Assembly: GCF_020379485.1 (NCBI RefSeq)
Contig: NC_063448.1
Span: forward strand, 50,477,218 to 50,541,217
Reading direction: 5' to 3'
DNA: 64,000 bases
Origin: Brassica napus
Taxonomy: Eukaryota > Streptophyta > Magnoliopsida > Brassicales > Brassicaceae
The notes under the pieces are model-generated. The model made no database searches, was not told the origin of the DNA, and worked only from the letters and a program-made list of their open reading frames with translations. A program made the translations under genes and the position numbers. The stretch's first letter is position 1; each line of letters opens with the position of its first letter. Shown here one piece after another: positions 1 through 12,900 of the stretch.

Positions 1-1919
1 AAACGATTAGGCAACTCCAACTCCATACCTGAAAATTGAAAACAATACAACATATATCTATTAATAACAAATATCATAGCTCAGTTAAATAATGTCTCTT
101 AATACTTTATCAATAACCAATGTCAAAGAATTAGCATTCTCACTGTATTAATTTCAATTTTATGGTGTTTTAATTTTTTTTTTTTTTAAAAACCTAAAAT
201 TCCTAAATCTATCCCAAAAATATGATTTAAGCCATGATTGTGTACAAAATCTTCTCTAATCATCACCTTAACACATGATTGAAGCCTAAATATCCTAACT
301 AACTCAAAATTTTTACCTTTTACCTTTCTATTTTCAAACTCTAAAAAGAAGTGGAGATAGAATTTCATACCTTTGCAGAACGAACTAAAGAGTGATAGAT
401 TCGTAAAAAGCTCACGAAATCGTATGGGTTAGGCCAAATAATCGTCCAAATCAGAGTGAAATTGAGTGAGTTAGGGTTAATGAACTTGGGTGAGAATTTG
501 ATTTTGTCTCCCTTTATTCGTGAATGGGAAATTATGGGTTTCATCCCAGAGAAATCGAGTTTAAAGAGTTGAAATCATGCTTGGTCGGTTCAAATCAAGT
601 GGAAATCAATCCGGATATAATCATACAAAACCAAAAAAATCGATTTGGGATTCTTTCCTCGGCACGGGATCGATTGATCTATTCTTACAGATCGGTCGAT
701 CTGTGTAAATCGACCTTCGCCGATCGAGTGAAATGGACCAGGTCGATCAGTATATATTTCGCGTTTTTTTTGTTCTGAATAATGATCGGGATCGATCGAT
801 CCACTATAACTTGTAAAGTGGGATCGATCGATCCCCCTTGTCGAACTCAATATATATCTTTTTAAAAAAATTACAATTTTAAGGGCATTACTGCCATTTT
901 GGAAAAAATTAGTCTAATAGGATATAAAGTAGTATAAATTAGTCTAAATGGACATAGTTACCATTTTTTTGCTCTAGATTTCCCTTTTTTATATTAGCTA
1001 AACAAAGCAAATTACTAACAATCTAACATCAAATATATAAAGATGTATACTCTTCTTTTTTTCTAACGCAAGATATGAAAGCCCTTGATTTTTTTTTTGT
1101 TGAGAAAACTTGATTTCTTTTTTTCTTCTAAATGAAACCTTTGAGTTCTTTTGTGTGAGTTAACTAATAAAGAAAATATTATGCATATAATAAAATCTTT
1201 ACCTATTTTACATATCACTAATATTTGAATGGTTGAGGAGATAGATTTGAAATAGTAGGTCGAGTGTTTTTTTTATAAGAAATAATTTAAATATAGTTCT
1301 AAGGGTTTATACTGGTTTCAATTTTATTGAGTTAAGAAAAAACAATTATTGTTGTAATAACTAGTTGAACTGGCGTGGACATAAACTGTTTTAAGGAAAA
1401 CAATTTAAATTATTATCAAGTTGTCTTATTATATATTCTAAATAACATGTATGTATAATTAAGTAATTTTATGATTGTTGGATTAAAATTTTATATACAA
1501 ATACACGGTAAAAATGTCTAATATAATAACTTTAATATTGCCAGTTAGATGTTTTCAATCTAACTTTTGGTATTTATTTTAAAATACGATACACAGATGA
1601 ATAATAATTTATAAATGAATGAAATATGATGATTTAAAGTACATATATAATTTAAAAATTACTTAATTGTGTGTAGTTTTTGAATTCATGAAGTAATTAT
1701 TATTATAAAAGGAATATGTGTCTCTTTTTCAATTTGATGAAAACTTCATTTCACTCATAATATTGGTTTTTCATATAAAGAATTATTAAATCTTCATATC
1801 AATATATATGCTCTCATCCTTTCATTTATAAATTATGAGTTTTTACCTCTAGTTTCTTTTCAAATAACATAGATAATAAATATTTTCTCAAAACATGTTT
1901 TTTAAATAATTATATTATT
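1..1919. other. AT-rich intergenic DNA at left edge
   Basis: No convincing gene is seen. The stretch is AT-rich with short low-complexity tracts. Open frames on either strand are short and lack recognisable domains or splice structure. The only distinctive part is a cluster of GATCGATC palindromes at about 660-838, listed separately. Confidence 0.5.
655..840. repeat. Cluster of GATCGATC-type palindromes
   Basis: About 180 bp contain many copies of GATCGAT, CGATCGA and GATCGGTCGATC-like words, including two nearly identical copies of GGGATCGATCGATCC near 788-834. The surrounding sequence is AT-rich and shows no such words. It may be a short degenerate tandem repeat or part of a non-autonomous element. 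No flanking duplication was recognised. Confidence 0.45.
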
Positions 1920-2444
1920 TTAGTGGGCCGCGTGATTAGATAAGCCCACTAACCCAGCAATAGGCTTTTGCGAATATTAATTTTCTAATTATTTTTTCTC
2001 TTGGTCAACGTTATCTCATTAATCTAGTCAATGTATATAGATATGTATTTAACAAAAAAAAGGAAAATAATCTTAATTCTTGTCTTTTTGTAAGACTATG
2101 ACTTGGTCTTGTTAAGACTAAAACAATTCTTAAAACATCATCATTACTTATCTAATTAATTAATTATACTTATTTTTTTTAATATTATTAAGGCTTTGAA
2201 TGTTTCCAAACCTCGCTATAATTGATAGTTGCAAAAAATTTTTTATATATTTATGTATTTATATGTTTTTGTTACTATTAAAAAACGCACCGCTGTTATT
2301 TCCGCATCTTGCCATTCAGACTCTATGTTTTCTTCTTAACTGTTAAGAAAGTGATTAATTTTAAAGATAACAAAATCTGTATTTAAAAGATAATACGGTC
2401 CTCACAAACTCTTTACCATTCACCAAGACAGCAAAAAAGAAAAG
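1920..2444 (+). promoter_or_regulatory. HMGB10 upstream region, shared with three downstream copies
   Basis: This stretch aligns by eye with 24424-24886, with the reverse complement of about 25190-26030, and with 28220-28864. Conserved parts include a TGGGCC-type motif near 1924 (GTGGGCCGCG here, AATGGGCCGTG in the copies) and a TTGTTAAGACTAAAACA block near 2110. TGGGCC/site II elements are known TCP-type motifs in plant growth genes. Similarity stops near 1920, so this is probably the left edge of the duplicated block. Regulatory function is inferred. Confidence 0.5.
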
Positions 2445-4328
2445 ATGTCGACAGTTTCACCCTGCTCGCAACTAGTTCAGGTGGTTCCGGACAACCACAA
2501 CAACACTGGCGACTCCTCTGGGGTCAAGTACGAGGATCTTGTCCGCAACTCCGACATCTTCCTGGAGCATCTCAGAGCTCTCCTCGGATTGCTCGGGAAC
2601 GAACTCAAGTGAGTTTTTCTTTTGTTCATTTTCCTTTCCTCGTATTTGGTTTTTGAAGGTTTGTGAGATTGTTTTCTTGTGTTTGAGATTGTAAAAGAAA
2701 GAAAAATCTAAACTTTGGTTTGTGGGTATTGTTGATTTCTCCTGCCGATGTAATTGAATGGGTTTGATCTTGTGTTCGGTGTTTGTGGGCATGCAAGTTT
2801 TTTTTTGTTCGTATTGGGGTTTGAGATTGGTTAGGGTTGTTGATATGTTGTGTGGTGAGATTGAAGTAGAACCGTTACGTTTTTTTTGTGCTTAGTGGAT
2901 AATCTAATTAGGGTTAAATGGAATCTGTATTGGTGCAGTTTAAAGACACATCCTTTATGATGATTGATTCCTTAATATATGCAGGATTTTGCGTTTTATG
3001 TCACTGTTCAATTGGGTTTTTATCTTGTTGTTTATCTGATTATATGTGTGGTTTGGAAACTATCTTGTTGATAAGGAAACTGAAATCAAATTGGATTTGG
3101 TGTTTTACTAATCTGAAATGTTGTGGTTAAGATCTGATAAACAAGTTTAGGGCTTTATGTGTTGTTCCGTCTTATTTGGATTGAAACATTGTTGTGTGTT
3201 TCTGAGAAGGGTTCCTACGGTGGGAGGGAGCACTCTGGACCTGCACCGCCTTTTCGTGGAGGTTACCTCTCGTGGTGGGATTGCAAAGGTACTGTCATTA
3301 ATCAGAACTGTCATTTGTTATGTTATTTGTTCCATTTGAGTATTGAAAATCTGTAATTTTTTTTTTTGTTTTTGTTATTAAAAGGTGATTAAGGATAAGA
3401 GATGGAGGGAAGTGATTGGTGTGTTCAAGTTTCCGAACACAATCACAAGTGCGTCGTTTGTGCTGAGGAGGTACTACTTCAAGTTCCTTTTTCAGATGGA
3501 GCAAGTGTATTACCTCGAGCAATCAGCTTCTTCCATGAAATCAGCAGGTCTTTATTCCAACACCCTCATGTTGTTGTTTTTTTTTTTTGTTTCTTTCGTT
3601 TTACTTTGTAACATGCTGAGACACTAACTCTTATGATTTTTAGAGGAAGTAATGGAGAGCCTCTCCCCAAACCTCGAGGAAGGTATTTAAAAATGGTTTC
3701 TCTAACTCTGTGGCTTTGTATCACTTCGTGACTAATTGAATTTCCACCTTATGGAACTTGCAGGCACTGATGAACCGCAAATTGGGGCTGTGGGAGACGG
3801 AGTGCTTGATGGGAAGTTCGAAAGTGGATACCTGGTGACGATGAAATTTGGTTCTCAATTACTAAAAGGAGTGCTTTACCATCATGTTAAAAGGCCCCAA
3901 CAAGCCATGGGAACTCCACCTTCAGGCATGCCACCAGCATCGCAGCGCCGAGCTAAGAAGAAAGCAAGATTGACTACTGTTGTTGATTCCCAGAAGCCCA
4001 AATGCCACAGGAGTGGCTACAACTTCTTCTTCGCTGAGCAGTACGCTAGGCTCAAACCTGAGTACCATGGCAAAGAAAGGATCATCACCAAGATGATTGG
4101 ACGCATGTGGGGTGATCTCTCCGAGTCTGAGAAACAGGTAAAACTGACTTAGTACTCATCATCAAGTCAAATCCACATTTTGCTTACAGTTTGATTATCA
4201 ACTTCTTATAGGTTTACCAAGACAAAGGAGTTAAGGATGTGGAGAGGTACAGGACTGAGATGCTGGAGTACAAGTCTGCCCATGAGTCTGGAGCTTCTGC
4301 TTCTGCAGCAGCCACCATGGCTCAGTAG
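2445..4328 (+). CDS. HMGB10: ARID/HMG-box DNA-binding protein, HMGB10-like
   Basis: Six exons are supported by splice consensus and frame: 2445-2608, 3210-3288, 3385-3547, 3644-3682, 3764-4137 and 4212-4328. They give 311 residues. The ARID domain covers roughly residues 30-125 (motifs PTVGG, LHRLFVEVTSRGG, FVLRRYYFKFL). A basic QRRAKKKAR stretch near 209-217 looks like a nuclear signal. The HMG box runs roughly 226-295 (RSGYNFFFAEQYARLKPEYHG, then MIGRMW and the YQDKG motif in the last exon). The protein ends MAQ. Plant ARID-HMG proteins are nuclear and bind AT-rich DNA, so a chromatin or transcription role is expected. The family has close paralogues (HMGB9, 10, 11, 15). HMGB10 is chosen because the WD40-CAX2-DnaJ-VARICOSE neighbours match the recalled order around At3g13350. 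Exons are intact, and this is the only complete HMGB copy in the window. Confidence 0.88.
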
Positions 4329-5269
4329 TCTTTTCTTTCTCCCGTTGTGTTGTTGTTTTCTCTTTCTTTATTACATTTCTCTTTCTTCTTTCTTTCTCTG
4401 GACAAGTTCTTTTTCTTTTATGATGGATATTTATTTCTTTTGATCAGTTTCAGAACATGCCATGTTTATGGTTTTAGGGTTAGTAAAAGAGGTTACTAAC
4501 TGCTTACTAAGGTCATTCTTCTGTTTCCATGTTTTCAACTTGGATATATTCTCTGTTGTTGCAGAAATTTGTATTAACTTAATTACTTTTTCGGTTTCAA
4601 AATAATTTATTTTTAAAAAGAAAATTATTTGTTTTTAAGACTAGTTTTATATTTTCAATACATTTTTATTAGATAACGTTAAATTGTAAATTTTGAAAAA
4701 AAATAATCATGTTTACTGGACTGATTAGATAAATATTATAGGAAATATAGTTAAACACAAAATAATGCATTTATAACTGTGTTTAATATGTGCAAATTTT
4801 TTCAAAACATAAAAAATCTTTTTGGGATGGAGTAGATAATAATCTATCCGTTTCAAAATAATATATGTTTTAGAGTTTTCACACATATTAAGAAAATATG
4901 TTAGTAAATATATTATTTTTTGTGATTAGTTATTTTCCATAATTTTTAACCAATCAAAATTCAGTAAACAAAATTAATGTTTTTGAAACTTACAATGTAT
5001 CATTATAATATGTATTGAAAATATGAAATAAGTATTTAAAAAAAAATATTCTAAAACATGGATTATATTAAAACAGAACGGAGTATCATTTCATTTATGT
5101 AACATAGAGACATGATGTTTCTTGAATCTCATTTTTGTTGTTAGTTTTCAAGAGTTTCAACTTGTTCTCCCAACATATAAAAAGCTTGTTTTGATAATCA
5201 ATTAATAATGCAATGAATGTTTTTATGCCAACATGTCATATTTGGCAAGAAAAAGCTTGTGAGACACTT
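4329..5269. repeat. 3' flank of HMGB10 with two degenerate Stowaway-like MITEs
   Basis: Two stretches have ends resembling Stowaway terminal repeats: about 4586-4834 (TCGGTTTCAAAATAA at the left, GGGATGGAGTA at the right) and about 4850-5085 (ATCCGTTTCAAAATAA at the left, AACGGAGTA at the right). Both are AT-rich, about 240 bp long and non-coding, as expected for this MITE class. The first also appears downstream of the truncated copy at about 30049-30306, so it predates the block duplication. The rest is 3' flank shared with 29755-30640. Confidence 0.6.
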
Positions 5270-5612
5270 CATCGATTTCAAAAGTGAAACAACTAACCGA
5301 CACTACTTACTGAACATATCTTGAACCTTCAGAAGACCAGACATAAGGACACAATACACAAGCCGCCGGCAAAGGAAACAAAAGACACAACACATCATTT
5401 ACACCTTTAAGAGATCCATTATATATCTATGCTTTTGCTTCAGTTGCTGTAAGAGCTCTCTTTGATTCCTTGGACGGGTTTGTATATACTTCCCCTTCTT
5501 TGCTTAAAAAAACGAATCAAGATAGGAATAGTTCTTCGCCGATGATACTCAAGGAGGCTACCATAAGTACGGTCCCATACCCCAGTGAAGAGCGTCTCCG
5601 TTGTAGAGCGTT
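5270..5612 (-). pseudogene. 3' end fragment of a WD40 gene copy
   Basis: The stretch matches the 3' flank and last about 100 coding bases of the intact WD40 gene (compare about 30660-30995). Bases 5517-5605 correspond to the C-terminal tail of the terminal exon, including the GTCCCATACCCCA stretch. Similarity ends abruptly near 5612, where AT-rich unrelated sequence starts. The fragment lies tail-to-tail with the HMGB10 gene at 2445, exactly as the intact WD40 lies relative to the copy at 28865. It is therefore the remains of a duplicated WD40 gene. Further exons of the same copy probably lie at 23.4-24.07 kb, beyond the satellite array. Confidence 0.75.
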
Positions 5613-6899
5613 TACATCAGCGAAAAAAACTTTTTTCTTATAAAAGATGAGACGTGGCATTACAATATAAAAAAAGTCTATATACAATATAAGAAAAATA
5701 TATAATAAGTAAATATACAATATAAGAAATAAAAATATTACATTTAACATCTATCATAACATTACCATTTAATATAAAATAATAAAATAAGTAAATATAC
5801 AAATAAAAATAAATAAATACTAAGTAAATATGCAAGATATTAAAAACGTAACAACAAACCTCGAGCATGCTAACTCCGACTGTTCCACTTCGTCTTCACG
5901 TTTTCGGTTCTCATGAGTAATTGATGTTAACACAACCATTCAGTGAGGTCTTTACTCCTTTGATGGTTAATTCTCCTCTTATATAAATCGTTTAGTTCAA
6001 ACATAAATCCCACCAAATTCGAAAACTCAGCTGAAGAAGCTAAAGCTATGGCAAGTCACAACAAAGAATCTTAGATATCCTGAAAAAAAAACGAAACAAC
6101 AAAGATAATGCCTTTCCTTGAGCTTTTGCGGGATGGTGAGTCGTTATAAGGTTCTAAATTCACTCTAGGAAGTAACTAGCAACGTCTATTTTAGGCTCTT
6201 GGTCTCGTAAATATTATCCTCAAATTAGAATACAAGGTTAGTTTTTCCCCAATCCTCAAATTATTTTTATCAGAAAAAGCAGGTTGAGGATCGACAACAA
6301 AAATATCACGAAGTGAGTCTTTTCTTGATGCATCTTCAATTTTTTGCGAGAATATTGATGTTCTTTTCTGCGTTTGTGAGAAGAAGAAACATATATAACT
6401 GTAGTGAAATATAATCTCATGACCCTATCGTTATTAGATTATACTTTCGATCATCTTGGTGTTGACTTTTCAATATGGTGGCTTTCTAAAAGGTTGTTGA
6501 ATCCACGCTAATCTCAAGGATACATCAGCCAGAACAAAGGCTTATGGATATAGAACCCTGTGTGAGTATGCATGCTTGTGACTTGTGAGTATATTTCAGT
6601 TGTTTCCTTTCATTCCGACTACTGGAGTGTGAATTATGTTTAACTTTGTTGCTTCTATGTCTCTCAAATGGACTTGTTTTTGATATAGATGTACAATGCA
6701 ATTTTCCTATTATTAACTAAAGTTGAGTCTGTATATATCACAATGAACCGAGGATGGTGGATGAAAGAGCTGAGTATGATACTTGATACGTTCTAACAAT
6801 TAAATTGATACATTGTAGTTTTGTCCATACATTAGTTTATGCCTTATTTATAACCTCCCTCTTTAGAAATTTTTATTTTTATTTTTGAGGTTTCGTCTA
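5613..6899. other. AT-rich spacer, no recognised gene
   Basis: From about 5640 to 5850 there are degenerate runs of AATATAAG/AAATATAC-like words. The rest has no long open frame. A short exon-like piece near 6510-6565, followed by GTGAGT, may belong to the unidentified gene remnant downstream, but this is weak. Confidence 0.35.
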
Positions 6900-6934
6900 A
6901 CTACTAAACTGCTGATATATTAGAGAAACTTTGT

Positions 6935-8110
6935 ATTAGCAGATGATTACGCCAGAGCACCTACTTATCATGTGCTTACAGGAAGAATCGACAGCGGGGC
7001 ATTAAATGCAGACACTGTAGTTCATTGCGTCATTGACATTATGTACATGACTTCTCTTCTAGGTAACTTATCATTTTTTACCCTTTATATACATGCTTCT
7101 TTCATCATTTTCCAAGGGAAACTGATGGCTTATTCTGCACTTCTCATTACATTCGGATTTATGGTTACTTACCTTTTTCTAAATCAATCAACAATCATAA
7201 GTGTCTGGAGTAAAATTCATTTATCAATTGTGCATGTACACACCAAATATTGAAGTTTAATTTGTTTGTGTTCGGGTGTTTTCATTCAGTTTTGTAAAAT
7301 ATTTTTAGAAATCTTAAAGAATTAAATATTTCAATAGTGTTAACTTCTCTGAACTTTATTCACATGTAAAAGCAAACACATAAGTTGCAAATGACACAAT
7401 TTAAATCTAAGACTATACTTTAATAGTTATATACACTGTAAAATACCAAATGTTTATTTTATGTTTGGGAAAAATCCCTCACTCTATAAACATGTTTAAA
7501 GAATCAAAAGTTACTTGAAGATTACAAATAATGTAATTTATTCTCATTATAAGCAACACGACACACATCCTACTTATACGAACGTGGATCTAACTTTACG
7601 TTCGCTATGGTGAATAAGAAGTTCTAATTATGTTATTGATACCTGAACATGAGGAACAAAAGTGCTATAAATTGATCTATTGTGGTTCAGAGTACAACAG
7701 TTTTAGATTCACATGTGGAATTTATAAATAACTGGAACTTGTCCAAATTTGATACTGGTCAACGAGAAGATGGAAATGATGACCATTGGGGTAGTAGTGA
7801 ATGGGAGTCTTATGTTGCTGAAACAAGAGAGCCAGAAAATGATTTAACAAATAAGGTACATGCTTCAGTTTAATAAACATAGTTCTTGCATTATAGAACA
7901 AGCTTTAATTGTTGTGTGGTTACAGAAATCTAACGGCTAGGGGTCAGGTTTGGTTTTCAACATTTCTTATCTATAAAACCTTGAGAACGATCCGCAAAAG
8001 AAGACAAATGGATCCATTTTCTTACAAGCAATGTAAATGTGAATTCTGGAGCAGCTTCTTGGGTTTTTAATCAGCCATCTTTGGAAATTGGAAACAAGAA
8101 AGAGGTATCT
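6935..8110 (+). pseudogene. Unidentified exon remnants
   Basis: Three exon-like pieces are bounded by plausible splice sites: about 6935-7061 (ends TTCTTCTAG before GTAACT; frame reads LTGRIDSGALNADTVV), 7690-7855 (after a TTCAG acceptor and before GTACATG; frame reads DDHWGSSEWESYV) and about 8028-8107 (before GTATCT; frame reads SGAASWVFNQPSLEIG). The frames look like real protein with tryptophans in an acidic setting, but no start codon or complete gene can be assembled. I do not recognise the family. It may be a gene fragment carried in with the satellite-bearing insertion. Confidence 0.35.
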
Positions 8111-9949
8111 TACCATATGTTTAGTGATCAATACAGAATATGGATTGCATATGGTTTCACAAGTATTATCCTGCTATCATTTGAAATGAAGAGTTTTGAC
8201 TTCTGATAAATACTGAGAGTTTGTTTAGTATGTGATGTGTATATACTAACTCCTTAAACTCTCTTTCATGATACATGGACATTGTTTTAATTTTTTGTCA
8301 ATTAATTTAGTAAAACTTAATAATACTCACTAAATTGGTGGACTAACCACTATAAAATCGCTATTTTCTAGAGAAACGGAGACAACAAAGATTTCAAACA
8401 TCTTTGACCTTCATCATATGTTAGTGAAGGATGCAACTATGCAATAAAACAAAATTTTCATGTTTTTGAATTTTTCTCAAAATCTATGTATTAACCGCTA
8501 CGAAAATATTGAATTTTTCGGTAAATGCTCTATATACTGAAGCTTATGATCTTTAGTGTTGTTTTAAAATTTTAAACACATTCTACATTTGTATTAATGT
8601 ATATTAAACTCGCTTTCATGGTACATGGACATAGTTTTAATTTTTTGTCAATTAATTTAGTAAAACTTCGTAACACTCCCTAAATTGGTGGACTAACCAC
8701 TATAAAATCGATATTTTCTAGAAAAAGGAAAAAAACAAAGGTTCCTAACCTCTTTGACCTTCATAATACGTTAGTAAAGGATGCAATTATGCATTAAAAC
8801 AGAATTTTCAAATTTTTGAAATATTCTCAAAATCTATGTGTTAACCCCCTAATGAAAATACTGATTTTTTGGTAAATGTTCTATATACTGAAGCATATGA
8901 TCTTTAGTATTGTTTTAAAAATTCTGAACAAATTCTACATTTATATTAATGTATATTAAACTATCTTTCATAGTACATGGACATCGTTTTAATCTTTTTA
9001 TCAATTAATTTAGCAAAACTTCATAATACTCTCTAAATTGGTGAACTAACCACTATAAAATCGTTATTCTCTAGAAAAACGGAGGCAACAAAGGTTCCAA
9101 ATCTCTTTGACCTTCATCATATGTTAGTGAATGATGCAACTATGCATTAAAACATAATTTTCATATTTTTTAATTTTTCTCAAAATCTATGTGTTAACCT
9201 TTACGAACATATTGAATTTTTCAGTAAATGCTCTATATACTGAAGCTTATGATCTTTAGTGTTGTCTAAAAATTTCTAAACACATTCTAAATTTGTATTA
9301 ATGTATATTAAACTCTCTTTCATTCTATATGGGCATCGTTTTATTTGTAAATTAATTTTGTAAAACTTCATAATACTCCATATATTGGTGGACAAACCAC
9401 TACAAATCCCTATTTTCTAGAGAAACAAAGCAAACAAAAGTTCTAAACTTCTTTGAACTTCATCAAATGTTAGTGAATGATGCAATTATGCATTAAAACA
9501 GAATTTTCATAATTTTCATAATTTTCATAATTTTGAATTTTTCTCAAAATCTATGTGTTAACTCCCTACGAAAATATTGAGTTTTTCATTAAATGCTCTA
9601 TATACTGAAGCCTATGATCTTTAGTGTTGTTTTAAAATTTCTAAACACCTTCTCCCTTTGTATTAATGTATAAAAAACTCTCTTTCATTTTATATGGACA
9701 TCATTTTAATTTTTTGTTAATTAATTTAGTAAAACTTCATAATACTACTCCATATATTGGTGGACAAACCACTACAAAATCGCTATTTTATAGAGAAACG
9801 GAGAAAACAAAAATTCCAAACCTCTTTGACCTTCATCATATGTTAGTGAATGATGCAACTATGCATTAAAACAGAATTTTCATAATTTTGAATTTTTCTC
9901 AAAATCTATGTGTTAACTAATCCCTACGAAAAATATTGAATTTTTCGGT

Positions 9950-12900
9950 AAATGCTCTACATATTGAAGCCTATGATTTTTAGTGTTGTTTTAAAATTTA
10001 TAAAAACCTTCTCCTTTTGTATTAATGTATATTAAACTCTCTTTCATTGTATATGGGCATCGTTTTAATTTTTTGTAAATTAATTTAGTAAAACTTCATA
10101 ATACTCCATATATTGGTGGACAAACCACTACAAAATCGCTATTTTCTAGAGAAACGGAAAAAAAAAAAGTTCCAAACATCTTTGACATTCATCATATGTT
10201 AGTGAATGATGCAACTTTGCATTAAAATAGAATTTTCATAATTTTGAATTTTTCTCAAAATCTATGTGTTAACTAACCCCTACGAAAATATTGAATTTTT
10301 CATTAAATGCTCTATATACTGAAGCTTATGATCTTTAGTGTTATTTTAAAATTTCTAAACACATTCTACATTTGTATTAATGTATGTTAAACTCTCTTTC
10401 ACTGTATATGAGCATCGTTTTAATTTTTTTTAATTTATTTAGTAAAACTTCATAATACTCTCTAAATTGGTGGACTAACAACTATAAAATCGCTATTCTC
10501 TAGAAAAACGGAGACAACAAAAATTTCAAACCTCTTTGACCTTCATCATATTTTAGTGAAAGATGAAAATATACATTAAAACAGTATTTTCATGTTTTTG
10601 AATTTTTCTCAAAATCTATGTGTCCCCCCCCCCTCCCTACGCAATATTGAGTTTTTTTTGGTAAATGTTCTATATACTGAAGCCTATGATCTTTAGTGTT
10701 GTTATAAAATTTCTAAACACATTCTAAATTTGTATTAATGTATATTAAACTCTATTTTATGGTACATGGGCATCGTTTTAATTTTTTGTTAATTTATTTA
10801 GTAAAACATCATAATACTCCCTAAATTAGTGGATTAACCACTATAAAATTGCTATTCTCTAGAAAAACAGAGACAATGAAGGTTCCAAACCTTCCAAACC
10901 TCTTTGGCCTTCATTTGTTAGTGAATGATGCAATTATGCATTAAAACATAATTTTCAGATTTTTGATTTTTTCTCAAAATCTATGTGTTAACCAACCCCA
11001 ACGAAAATATTGAGTTTTTTGGTAAATATTTTATATACCGAAGCTTATGATCTTTAGTGTTGTTTTAAAATTTCTAAACACATTCTACATTTGTATTAAT
11101 GTATATTAAACTCTCTTTCATTGTATATGAGCATCGTTTTAATTTTTTGTTAATTAATTTAGTAAAACTTCATAATACTCCATATATTGGTGGACAAACC
11201 ACTACAAAAACGCTATTTTCTAGAAAAACGGAGAAAACAAAAATTTCAAACCTCTTTAACCTTCATCATATGGTACTGAAGGATGCAACTTTGCATGAAA
11301 ACAAAATTTTCATAAATTTGAATTTTTCTCAAAATCTATGTGTTAACTATCCCCTACGAATTTTTGAGTTTTTTCGGTAAATGCTCTATATATACTGAAG
11401 CCTATAATATTTAGTGTTTTTTTAAATTTCTAAACACATTATACATTTGTATTAATGTATATTAAACTCTCTTTCATTGTATATGGGCATCGTTTTAATT
11501 TTTTGTAAATTAATTTAGTAAAACTTCATAATACTCCATATATTGGTGGACAAACCACTACAAAATCGCTATTTTCTAGAGAAACGGAAAAAAAAAAGTT
11601 CCAAACCTCTTTGATCTTCATCATATGTTAGTGAATGATGCAACTTTGCATTAAAATAGAATTTTCATAATTTTGAATTTTTCTCAAAATCTATGTGCTA
11701 ACTAACCCCTACGAAAATATTGAGTTTTTCATTAATTGCTCTATATACTGAAGCTTATGATCTTTATTGTTATTTTAAAATTTCTAAACACATTCTATAT
11801 TTGTATTAATGTATGTTAAACTCTCTTTCACTGTATATGAGCATCGTTTTAATTTTTTTTAATTTATTTAGTAAAACTTCATAATACTCCCTAAATTGGT
11901 GGACTAACCACTATAAAATCGCTATTCTCTAGAAAAACGGAGACAACAAAGGTTCCAAACCTCTTTGACCTTCATCATATTTTAGTGAAGGATGCAAATA
12001 TGCATTAAAACAGTATTTTCATGTTTTGAATTTTTTCTCAAAATCTATGTGTTAACCCCCACGTCCCTACGAAATATTGAGTTTTTTTGGTAAATATTCT
12101 ATATAATGAACCTTATGATCTTTAGTGTTGTTATAAAATTTCTAAACACATTCTACATTTGTATTAATGTATATTAAACTCTACTTTATGGTACATAGGC
12201 ATCATTTTAATTTTTTGTTAATTTATTTAATAAATCTTCATAATACTCCCTAAATTAGTGGACTAACCACTATAAAATCGCTATTCTGTAGAAAAACGGA
12301 GACAACGAAGGTTCCAAACCTCTTTGACCTTCATCATATGTTAGTGAATGATGCAATTATGCATTAAAACATAATTTTCAGATTTTTGAATTCTTCTCAA
12401 AATCTATGTATTAACCAACCCCCAACGAAAATATTGAGTTTTTTGGTAAATATTTTATATACTGAAGCCTGTGATCTTTAGTGTTGTTTTAAAATTTCTA
12501 AACACATTCTACATTTGTATTAATGTATATTAAATTCTCTTTCATTGTATATGAGCATCGTTTTAATTTTTTGTTAATTAATTTAGTAAAACTTCATAAT
12601 ACTCCATATATTGGTGGACAAACTACTACAAAAACGCTATTTTCTAGAAAAACGGAGAAAACAAAAATTTCAAACATCTTTGACCTTCATCATATGTTAT
12701 TGAAAGTTGCAACTTTGCATGAAAACAAAATTTTCATAATTTTGAATTTTTCTCAAAATCTATGTGTTAACTAACCCCTACAAATTTTTGAGTTTTTTAG
12801 GTAAATGCTCTATATACTGAAGCCAATGATATTTAGTGTTTTTTTAAAAATTTCTAAACACATTATACATTTATATTATTGTATATTAAACTCTCTTTCA

